DNA from: Chryseobacterium sp. ISL-6
Lineage (GTDB): Bacteria > Bacteroidota > Bacteroidia > Flavobacteriales > Weeksellaceae
Length of the DNA: 64,000 nt
NCBI RefSeq assembly: GCF_018613715.1
Contig: NZ_JAGGPT010000001.1
Location: 1,075,260-1,139,259 of the forward strand
Reading direction: 5' to 3'
The position numbers and the translations under genes are program-made. Positions 8,587-16,900 of the stretch are shown here, piece by piece; position 1 is the stretch's first letter, and each line of letters starts with the position of its first letter. The notes under the pieces are model-generated. The model ran no database searches. It worked only from the letters and a program-made list of their open reading frames with translations, and was not told the origin of the DNA.

Positions 8587-9039
8587 TTATTTCTGTGAAA
8601 AGGAATTGACCATCTTTCGGTAGTCCCTGTCATTTATATCAGATACCTTGATCTTAATTCTAAAAGGCATTTCTTTTTCCTTCAAATCAACATCGATTAC
8701 AATTATATCAGCAAATACCGATCTTTCGATTTTAAACGAGCGTAATTTGTTCACAGGATATTCAACTAAAGGAAATACAATCCCTTTTTTTGATGGATGA
8801 TAGTATTTGATTGAAAATATGAAACCACTATTTTCAAATTGAAATACTTTAAGACTTGTTATTTTTTTAATGATTAATATACTTATTACAAGAAATATCC
8901 CGAGTAACGGCCATCTTAATTCCACCGGTATAAGAGATTGTAAGACAAATCCACATACTGCCAAACAGCAATTGAATACGAGAAGAAATTGCCAAACCCT
9001 CATTTTTGATATTACTTTATCTTTATTCGTTAAGACCAT
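8587..9039 (-). CDS. Small membrane protein with PH-like soluble domain
   Basis: 150 residues: two adjacent membrane segments (about residues 15-33 and 41-58) followed by a beta-rich soluble domain of about 90 residues. In that domain a tyrosine-histidine-proline motif (IKYYHPSKKG) opens the region. The same layout, including a matching IRYCHPFKRY motif, occurs in the protein at 9860-10306, so the two are paralogues. The soluble part resembles bacterial PH-domain proteins in general shape, but this is inference. It is the fourth gene of a tight minus-strand set that also holds two helix-turn-helix genes (9082 and 9426). Confidence 0.65.
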   Translation of the reverse strand: MVLTNKDKVISKMRVWQFLLVFNCCLAVCGFVLQSLIPVELRWPLLGIFLVISILIIKKITSLKVFQFENSGFIFSIKYYHPSKKGIVFPLVEYPVNKLRSFKIERSVFADIIVIDVDLKEKEMPFRIKIKVSDINDRDYRKMVNSFSQK

Positions 9040-9081
9040 AAATTTTATTAATAATTTTTTACTATAATATTTTAGTTGTAC

Positions 9082-9414
9082 TTATACGGCAAATAGCTTT
9101 TTCCATCGAGCTACCGTATTTCTACTTAATTTGTAATGGTTAGCTAATTGTGTATTACTTAATTTGTTTTTTTTTTGGTATTGAAGTATTTCCATAATGG
9201 TATCCTGATTATAAGAACGATGCCTTTTATTAAACTTCCAACTTTCTGCAGTGACGGCCCCAAATATGATCGTGTTAAGGTCTATCACATCTAGATGTGA
9301 TAATGTTTCTTTATTCAATAAGCTTTCGCAGTCTTTCTTTTTATGTTGAAACCTGGTGTTCAGAATATCAGTATAAATTCTTTTGTAATCGGGCATATTT
9401 TCCATCAGATACAT
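9082..9414 (-). CDS. Helix-turn-helix protein (transposase-like HTH)
   Basis: 110 residues. The last 45 residues form a helix-turn-helix of the homeodomain/transposase type: NQDTIMEILQYQ, then LSNTQLANHYKLSRNTVARWKKLF. No catalytic DDE domain follows, so this is not a complete transposase. It is probably a DNA-binding regulator. The N-terminal half is charged and of unknown fold. It starts 11 bp after the stop of another HTH gene (9426-9854), and similar tandem HTH pairs are familiar to me from Chryseobacterium-like genomes as multi-copy genes. Targets are unknown. Confidence 0.7.
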   Translation of the reverse strand: MYLMENMPDYKRIYTDILNTRFQHKKKDCESLLNKETLSHLDVIDLNTIIFGAVTAESWKFNKRHRSYNQDTIMEILQYQKKNKLSNTQLANHYKLSRNTVARWKKLFAV

Positions 9415-9425
9415 TTACTTATTTT

Positions 9426-9854
9426 TTACCGGATCTTATATTTAGCCATCCATCTGCGTAATGTCGATTTAGGGATCTTGTAATCATTGATCACTTCAAG
9501 TTGCGTTTTTTCATTGCTTTCAATTATTTCGAGTATGTAAAATATCACTTCCTTCGTATAAAGGTTTTTCCTGAACTGCGGTAATACAGAATCAGTTGGC
9601 CTGTTATAATTCGCTCCCATGGGAGAGGTAAATAGTATGAGGTGCTGCGAAAAAAAACGGAAAAAATCGTATTCTAGAAGCTTACACCATTTCAACAAGA
9701 CTTTTGTCTCTAATGTATCCTGCTGATACATATTATTAATTTCCTCTTCCTTAAGCTTCATATTGTTACATATTCTATTCATATCTATGCCCATTTCCGT
9801 TACACGGGTTTGTATAAGGGAACCTATATGAATATCTTTAAAATCAATGTTCAT
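9426..9854 (-). CDS. Helix-turn-helix protein with two HTH-like regions
   Basis: 142 residues. The N-terminal half reads like an Xre-type helical domain (HIGSLIQTRVTEMGIDMNRI, then KEEEINNMYQ and LLKWCKLLEYDFFRFF). The C-terminus carries a second HTH of the transposase type (TQLEVINDYKIPKSTLRRWMAKYKI). Lacking a catalytic domain, it is most likely a regulator. It follows the membrane protein gene at 9860 by 5 bp and precedes the HTH gene at 9082 by 11 bp, so transcription and probably translation are coupled. The joint role of the two HTH proteins and two flanking paralogous membrane proteins is unknown. Confidence 0.7.
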   Translation of the reverse strand: MNIDFKDIHIGSLIQTRVTEMGIDMNRICNNMKLKEEEINNMYQQDTLETKVLLKWCKLLEYDFFRFFSQHLILFTSPMGANYNRPTDSVLPQFRKNLYTKEVIFYILEIIESNEKTQLEVINDYKIPKSTLRRWMAKYKIR

Positions 9855-9859
9855 TGTTA

Positions 9860-10306
9860 TTATGCGTTTCTAATTATTTCTCGTAAAGCCCTCTCCATCT
9901 CTCTTACTTCATCGGTGCTTAACCCATGGAGGCGAAGAGAGATGGCTTCTGTATCGCCATCACTTTTTTTTATGACCATTGTCAGATTAGAATTTTCAAT
10001 TGCGCAGTTTTGTAGCCCTACTGATGGGAATTCCCTTAATATACCATGATGGTATCTTTTAAAAGGATGGCAATACCTGATCTTTATCTGTGCGTATGAA
10101 CTCTCAAATTCAACAACACGTATTGCAGAAAGCGCCAACGAGAAAACCAGCAAAAGAAAGACTCCGACAATTACCGGAATATTGCTGTATTCAAATGATG
10201 TGATTATACAACTTGCTATCATTGAAAGATCAAGAAGTATCAAGCATAAAAACGTAAACATAAATAGCCTTATGTACTTTTTATTGTCAAGTTTGCAATT
10301 TGCCAT
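9860..10306 (-). CDS. Small membrane protein with PH-like soluble domain
   Basis: 148 residues: two membrane segments (about 14-36 and 43-62) and a C-terminal soluble domain, with the motif IRYCHPFKRYHHG that mirrors IKYYHPSKKG in the paralogue at 8587. It ends in a charged helix (TDEVREMERALREII). It is the first gene of the minus-strand set membrane-HTH-HTH-membrane-HEAT, with gaps of 5, 11, 42 and 99 bp. This cassette layout suggests that the membrane proteins and HTH proteins work together, but no function can be assigned. Confidence 0.65.
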   Translation of the reverse strand: MANCKLDNKKYIRLFMFTFLCLILLDLSMIASCIITSFEYSNIPVIVGVFLLLVFSLALSAIRVVEFESSYAQIKIRYCHPFKRYHHGILREFPSVGLQNCAIENSNLTMVIKKSDGDTEAISLRLHGLSTDEVREMERALREIIRNA

Positions 10307-10785
10307 TAACTTTAGATATTTTGAATTCTTAAAATAGAATTATATATAAACATGCACATACATCGCATCCAGATGTGAGAATTGAGATTTACAGGATATC
10401 TTCAGTATTCCAGTAAGAACAATCGTAGGAAAACTTATGGGACAATTTCTTTTTCATGGCTTTATATTTTAGTTATTATTTTTAAGCCTTTTCACGTTAT
10501 AATTGAAAAGCTTTCAATAAAACATAGTCCTACTAGACTATCATCTCCAAAATTTCTGTAATTAAGAAAACTTATTTACAGAATGTTTAGAAAAGCTTTC
10601 GTTAAGAATCCATTGATAAAAAAATTATGATTAACAAAAGAAGTTTTAATCTTCAATTTTTACATTTCAGTAATCTTAAAATCTTAATGCAATAATAGCT
10701 AACAAAAACATCATAAAAATTAAGAAGGGTATCAGTTTTAATGAATATTCTATGAATTCTACAGTAGAAAAAAAGCATCAAAATA
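10307..10785. other. AT-rich intergenic gap
   Basis: About 480 bp that separate the HTH/membrane cassette from the TPR gene end at 10786. No coding frame, clear hairpin or repeat was found. It must contain the promoter of the gene at 10306, but no good TAnnTTTG box stands out. Confidence 0.35.
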
Positions 10786-11925
10786 TTAATTACCAGAACT
10801 ATACAAGTCTTTCTCAATTAAAACATTAGCCCTCTTAATTTTCCGAAATGTAATGGTAAGAATAAGGAGTAAAACAGAAGAAAACAAGATTACAATAATG
10901 CACCATTTTAAAATTTTATTGTTTTGTTCCTGCATTTTCTGATCAGCGTTTTTCTGATCTTGCAAGAGCAGATTATTAAGTACCTCAACCTGAATTTTAT
11001 TTTTTTCTGCCATCTTCTGTTCATAGAGGACATCGTAATATTTACTCTTTTCAATCTCTCTCAGTTTCGAAAAATTCTGAGATAACTGAAAATAAGTATC
11101 AATATCGGTCTCAGAAATATTTGTTTTATCTTGGAGTTTCAAAATATAAAGCAGCATTTTGTTCGATTGATTAAAATCATTTCTCAAGGCTAAAATTCTA
11201 GCAAAACTTAAGTCAGCAGATTGATTTAATACATTAGAATAAATCTGATGAATACCTGATGACAAATCACTTTCTGAATAATTTACTTTTGAAAGATTCA
11301 GATAAATTTCTGCGTCTTTCAGATTATTCATCTCTATTAAACAATTTGCTTTATTAAGATAAGCCAACTTGACATTCATTTTAGATAAAGGATTATTTGC
11401 TGAACGATAAACTGAAATTGCTTGGTCGAAGTATTCCAATGCTATATCGCAATCAAGCGTATAAGCATAATTCATACCTTTTAAATAGAGTATATTACCT
11501 TTAATATGCTGTACTGAGCTTGGTAATTTAATTTTTTCAAGAATATCCTCTGCTTTGTTAAGATAATATTTAGCTTTATCATTGACTTGAAGTGACTGAT
11601 AAATGTTTCCTAGGATTCCTAAAAACTTTACCTGCAAAACGTTGTTATTTGCCTGTTCCGCCAAACTCAGCCCTTCTGTTCCATAGTGTATAGCCTCACT
11701 AAACCTTCGTGTTTGATTACAGACATTGAGCAATGAAAATAATAGACGTGTTCTGAAATTGTCATCTAAATCACTATTATTATATATTTTAACACCTAAA
11801 TAATATGATTTTTCAGGATTTGAAATGAGATATTTCTCCATCTCTTTTACATTTATAGAATCATATTTCTGACAATAAATATAATCAGAATATAACAGTA
11901 AAATGAGTATATATATAAATCTCAG
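10786..11925 (-). CDS. TPR-repeat protein with signal sequence and C-terminal membrane segment
   Basis: Helical repeat protein made of about six TPR-like units (for example SEAIHYGTEGLSLAEQANN and DIALEYFDQAISVYRSANN), a coiled-coil-like stretch (AEKNKIQVEVLNNLLLQDQ) and one membrane segment near the C-terminus (CIIVILFSSVLLLILTI). It resembles the sensor part of Bacteroidota TPR-AraC proteins without the HTH. The first ATG is at 11841. The frame, however, stays open upstream through a convincing signal peptide (LRFIYILILLLYS) to a CTG at 11925, and no ATG lies there. The stop of the upstream AraC gene is in the same frame two codons before this CTG. So the start is either CTG 11925 or the ATG 11841, which would lack the export signal. 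Probably co-transcribed with the AraC gene. Confidence 0.7.
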   Translation of the reverse strand: MRFIYILILLLYSDYIYCQKYDSINVKEMEKYLISNPEKSYYLGVKIYNNSDLDDNFRTRLLFSLLNVCNQTRRFSEAIHYGTEGLSLAEQANNNVLQVKFLGILGNIYQSLQVNDKAKYYLNKAEDILEKIKLPSSVQHIKGNILYLKGMNYAYTLDCDIALEYFDQAISVYRSANNPLSKMNVKLAYLNKANCLIEMNNLKDAEIYLNLSKVNYSESDLSSGIHQIYSNVLNQSADLSFARILALRNDFNQSNKMLLYILKLQDKTNISETDIDTYFQLSQNFSKLREIEKSKYYDVLYEQKMAEKNKIQVEVLNNLLLQDQKNADQKMQEQNNKILKWCIIVILFSSVLLLILTITFRKIKRANVLIEKDLYSSGN

Positions 11926-11931
11926 GACTAA

Positions 11932-13332
11932 TTATTTTAAAAGTTGAATGTACTGCACCGGAGAAATACCTTCGATACTTTTGAACACAGAGGAAAAAAC
12001 ACTGTGAGATGAAAATCCGCTCTCTTCTGCTAGATATTTTATTTTATAACTTCGATAAACCAATTCATTATTGAGTTTCTGCTTGATATACTCGATTCTC
12101 ATCTCATTAATGTAAGTTGTAAAATTTTTCTTTTTGTAAGTATTGATGATTTCAGAAATATATTTTGAATTGGAATCAAGTTTATTAGCCAATGATTGGA
12201 TAGAAATGTTTGGATCCAAAAAAAAATTCGTTGATTCCAATTTTTCTAGCCTCTCTAAAAGAGTAAGTTTTACGTTTTCTGAAATGACCTGAGGTGTCTT
12301 TTTTTTTACCAAATTTTTTAACTTATCTGAAAGTAACAGATACGTTTTACCCCTTAGTTTTTCATGTCGTATTTTGACAACCAATAAAATTAATACAATA
12401 CATGACAAAAGAATTATACTTATCAATATAATAATTCCTCTTTTCTTTGCAAAAATATATTCATCGTAGTGCTTAGTTTCAGTCAAATAAATCCATTGAG
12501 AGCGAGCCTGCGTTATTGCTTTATTCTTTTCCCTGATTTGTTCATCTCTTTGATTTGATACTAAAATATAATTTGAAACATCTTTTTTACTATAATAATA
12601 ATCTAGTAAAAAATTGTAGTAAATAGCTCTCAGTTGGAAATTAGTGGTATTATTTATCTCTTTCTTGGCTTTTGCTAACCAAACATCAGAAATATTTGCA
12701 GGAAATAATTTCTTTTTTAAAATATCAAATCCCATATCATCCGGATAATAAGATAAAATTTTTAAAACGGGAATACGGAATTCAGGAGATTTAGTTATCC
12801 AATCATCTTCACTCAAATTGATTAAGACAAAACTAAAACTATCCCTATAATTATATAAACTTTTATTCGTGATTTTTGGGAGAATATTTAAAATTATTTT
12901 AATTGCTTTTTCTTTTCGTCCCAGTAAGATTAATTCATTTGCTTTTAAAATTTCTTCGTTAAGCTTAAACACAGAATTCTGATTATAATCTGTGCCGAAA
13001 TCTACTTTCTTGATACCTGCTGAATATAAAATATTCCGATAAGAAACAACTCCGCTAACATTTTGTTGATCTTTTGTTTGAATTATTTTCTTAAGTGCTT
13101 CATTATAATTGTTTTCATAATAATAAGCCTGAGCAAAAAGTCTGTTACACTTATTTAGAACCTCCCTATTTTTATAATTTATTTCAACAAAACTGATTAA
13201 ATCTCTTGTTTTTGCGGGATTCACTATCATTTGTGAATCTATTTTATGAAATATCTGATTCTTATCTGATGCATGCTGTGCCGATAGCTGATGAAAGAGT
13301 AATCCGAAAACATACGCAAGAAAAAGCCTCAT
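11932..13332 (-). CDS. AraC-family regulator with membrane segment and sensor N-terminus
   Basis: 466 residues: a signal peptide (MRLFLAYVFGLLFHQLSAQ), a periplasmic helical region of about 270 residues resembling degenerate TPRs, a membrane segment near 295-318 (IILISIILLSCIVLILLVV), and a C-terminal AraC DNA-binding domain. The latter shows both helix-turn-helix units (SIQSLANKLDSNSKYISEII and IKYLAEESGFSSHSVFSSVF) and the typical ending GISPVQYIQLLK. The layout is that of Bacteroidota one-component transmembrane AraC regulators that sense an external or periplasmic signal and bind DNA in the cytoplasm. The TPR protein downstream begins right after its stop and is probably its partner. Confidence 0.88.
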   Translation of the reverse strand: MRLFLAYVFGLLFHQLSAQHASDKNQIFHKIDSQMIVNPAKTRDLISFVEINYKNREVLNKCNRLFAQAYYYENNYNEALKKIIQTKDQQNVSGVVSYRNILYSAGIKKVDFGTDYNQNSVFKLNEEILKANELILLGRKEKAIKIILNILPKITNKSLYNYRDSFSFVLINLSEDDWITKSPEFRIPVLKILSYYPDDMGFDILKKKLFPANISDVWLAKAKKEINNTTNFQLRAIYYNFLLDYYYSKKDVSNYILVSNQRDEQIREKNKAITQARSQWIYLTETKHYDEYIFAKKRGIIILISIILLSCIVLILLVVKIRHEKLRGKTYLLLSDKLKNLVKKKTPQVISENVKLTLLERLEKLESTNFFLDPNISIQSLANKLDSNSKYISEIINTYKKKNFTTYINEMRIEYIKQKLNNELVYRSYKIKYLAEESGFSSHSVFSSVFKSIEGISPVQYIQLLK

Positions 13333-13437
13333 AGCAGATTAACTAAGTTTTAATTGTATAAATCTCTCAGAAATAAATAACTGCACAATAGTATTACACG
13401 GCAAAGTAATCGGTTATAAAAACATTATCATAATTCA

Positions 13438-13480
13438 AAAATACTATAAATACTATAAATACTATAAATACTATAAATAC
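13438..13480. repeat. Tandem repeat of a 9-bp unit, 4.8 copies
   Basis: The unit AAATACTAT is repeated exactly four times (13438-13473) and then partly (13474-13480). It lies upstream of the AraC gene start (13332). Copy number may vary by slippage and so change promoter spacing, but no promoter box could be tied to it. Confidence 0.85.
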
Positions 13481-13947
13481 TTAATGTAATAACAAAAATA
13501 CAAAAACTTCAATAATTCTTTTTAAAATTACTTATCATTATTGATAATTAGTTTCCTGCTTCTTGCTAATTTTAACACATACAAGTTGAACTTGCAACTA
13601 TTTTTTGAGACAAAATTTATATACTTCTTTATGCTACATTTTTAGATTGATCAGACATTAAATTTTGATAATCTTTTAAGTCACAATTAATCTATAATAA
13701 GCAATGACTAATTAAATCTTGCATACTTGCCAATATGCTTTTTTCTCTTATGGTGTTGACTGGGCGAGATGAAAGTGTGGTTAGTAGCCGACCATTTGTC
13801 AATCCATATCTTATGATGACTTTAATTTTTACAAATAGAGAAAAGTTTTGCGCCTTTAAATGTTCATGTATGCTTAGCATTCTCATAATAATTACATCTT
13901 CTTTCTAAAGTCGAAGAGGCTGTTTTTACTCATTACCATTAATGTAC
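13481..13947. other. Intergenic gap
   Basis: About 470 bp between the tandem repeat and the helicase stop codon. A 64-codon minus frame (13692-13886) has no coding character and is not called. Nothing else is recognised. Confidence 0.35.
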
Positions 13948-16900
13948 TTATATCGACTGTTTTTCAGTAATTTTCAAAAACAATCCATCTTGATAAATAT
14001 TTCCTTTTTCCTTGCTATAATCTATTATTTCCAGAATATACTTTTTAATATCTTCCGTAACACGTGAAAAGCCCAGAAGCTTTGAAACAAGTGAAATGGC
14101 ATTATCAGGTTGTATGGCAACCGAGTCCTCTATGACTTTTATAATGGCTAGATTAATTTCTTCAGGTGAGATAAAGGTTATTTTCTTGGAATTAGAAGCC
14201 AGCATGCTTCTATCTCTGATGGTAGTTAATTCTTTTTCCGGATGCCATAAAAAGTCTCCTTTTTTAGATATATGGCCATTGTCAATTGCATAGTTGGTAG
14301 CATTAGTTATAGAAGCACGAATTCTGTTGCCTATTTTTGATATGCCATTGGCATCAGCTATCCTTCTTGCCATTTCTTCAAAGTGAATAGGGCTTTCCGT
14401 CATAACCACATCCTGAATCCATGTGCTAAGTTTTCCTAAGGGATAGGTATGTAATTCCTGATGAGCAATTTCTATGGGTAATACTGTTATTTCATAAACT
14501 GGATATACAACACTCTCCTTTTCTATGGGTTCTTCACGCACAAGATTTTTAAGCTCTTCCATTAATTCTTCTTCAATAATATCATTGTGCTCTGCCTGTG
14601 TCTTCGCTTTTTCTATAGCCTCGGTAAGCAAGCTTAATTCTGCTGCAGGATTACGGAACCAATCCAGACTCCATACACTCATTAAGTTCCAACCCATTCC
14701 TTCCAGTACAGTATTTCTAAGCCTATCTCTGTCACGTGTTGATTTAGCTGCCTGATAAGATTTACCATCACAATTAATGCCCAACAGGTATCTGCCAGGA
14801 TTATCAGCATCTGCAATAGCCAGATCAACATAAAACCCGGCAGTACCAACTTTTTCACGAACAAGGTAACCTGCTTCTCTAAGGGTTTGAGCAACAATTT
14901 CTTCAAATGGTCGTGCCGTGTAAGGCAATTCATCTTTGTCGCTTTCAAACTTACCGTATTGTGCAAAATAAAGGAAACTCTTCAATGCTCTGATTCCAAA
15001 TTTAGCATTGGGTCCCAGTGTCATATCTGATGCCGTAATATTGGTAAAGACCTCGCAGCGGTTCTTTGCTCTTGTAATTAAGACGTTTAACCTTCTCTCA
15101 CCACCCTCATTATTAAGAGGACCAAAACTCATAGGAACTTTTCCATCTTCCGTTCTCCCATATCCAATACTTATAAAAATCACATCCCTCTCATCTCCTT
15201 GGACATTCTCCAGGTTTTTAACAAAAAACGGCTCATCAGCATGTGCCCTGAAATAACTTTCCACTTCCTGGTTTTTTCTTCGTCTTATTTCTATGGCGTT
15301 TTGTATTGCCTGCATCTGCGCTGTACTGAAAGCCACTACACCAAGGCTTAATTTTGGTGTTTTAAGGGCATGCTGGATCACCGCATCAGCAACTTTTTCT
15401 GCTTCCCCCTGATTGGTTCTTGTTTTTCCTTTATCATAATAGGTATCCGGCAAATGATTAAAGGATAATCCCATACGGTTTTTCGATCCTGGACTTGGGA
15501 ATATAACAAGCTTATTTTCATAAAACTCTTGGTTGGAAAGGCTGATAAGTGACTCATGCCTGCTTCGGTAATGCCAACGCAGCATCTTTTGTGGCGCCCC
15601 CTGAGCATCACACATTCCCAAAATGCTCTGCATATCGGCAGTAACATTTTCCTCGTCTTCTGTATCTGTATTTAATTTATCAAAAAAACTCGTTGGAGGC
15701 ATCTGTTTAGTATCACCTACCACAACGATTTGTTTTCCTCTTAATATAGCCCCTAATGCATCAACAGGCCTTACCTGGCTCGCTTCATCAAATATCACCA
15801 AATCAAAACCAATACTTTCAGGTGATAAAAAGTTAGCGATAGACATAGGGCTCATCATAATAACAGGTTTTATCGCCTGAATAGCCATACCAGCTTCCTG
15901 CAATAGCTTTCGTATAGGCATATGGCGTACCTTTCTGTTGAATTCGCTTTTTAGGATATTGATCTGGCCACCTCCATCTTGCTTAGGAACACCTTCCCAG
16001 TGTTTCAATGCTACCTTAGCTCTGTTATAGTATTGCTTAAGGACATCTATCCTTTTAAACTTAGAAATAACTTCCTCATGAGTAGAACGTTCAAATTTCC
16101 TCAATTCAGGGCTATTGAGCATAGCTTTCTCGAGGAGATGGTCATACCAGGTTTTCTGAAGCGCTGTTTTTAAATGCGAGGATGCATCATCCCAATTTTC
16201 AACCGCCTTTATAAGAAACCCTGCTCCTTGCTTTTCTACCTCTTCTTTTAAAACATTCCATGAAACTACTTTATGGATTTCAGACAGCTGCTCCAACCAT
16301 CTGCTAAGTACAGAGACCTGCGCTGATAACTTAAAGTTTTCAATCCCATTTCCTTCAAAACTCAGATGTTTAAATAAAGTTTCAAAGGATGTATTCTGCT
16401 CATCAATGGCACCACTTAAGTGACCTGCATATCGTATAATATTTTCAGAATCCTTATTCTTTTCAAGAAACGATAAAATTTCTTTCTGGATTTTACCTTC
16501 TTGGATATTATTGTGGATACTTTGCAAATAGTTTGCTCCTTTTTGTAAGGCTTCCCAATCAGATCTTTGCTTTTGCCATTGGTTTCCAAATAGCTTACTT
16601 CCTAAAATATCATTGGATTCTAAAGCTAAGGAAAGCCTCTTTCCTTCCATTAATGTATTGACAAAATCCAATTTCTTTTGAATATCATCGGGCATAACAG
16701 TATTAAGTAATCCTGCCAGCTTTTTAACGCTCTTTTTATAGTCTCCAATTAAAAACTTATACCATTTACCCCCATGAGCAATTAGGTTTTGCCTTATTTC
16801 AAGGACATCCTGATTCCACGCTTCCGATATAAATACAGAATCATATTTACCATGAAGTTCTTTTAGTCTACTGCCGGTTTCTAATAGTTCGGCAATATCT

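Noticed and set aside
9082..9854. The two HTH genes as an insertion sequence.
   Set aside because: No DDE catalytic domain follows, no terminal inverted repeats or target duplication were seen, and the genes are tightly packed with non-transposase genes.
13438..13480. Short direct repeats considered as a CRISPR-like array.
   Set aside because: Units are 9 bp, head to tail without spacers, and no cas genes are near. It is a simple tandem repeat.
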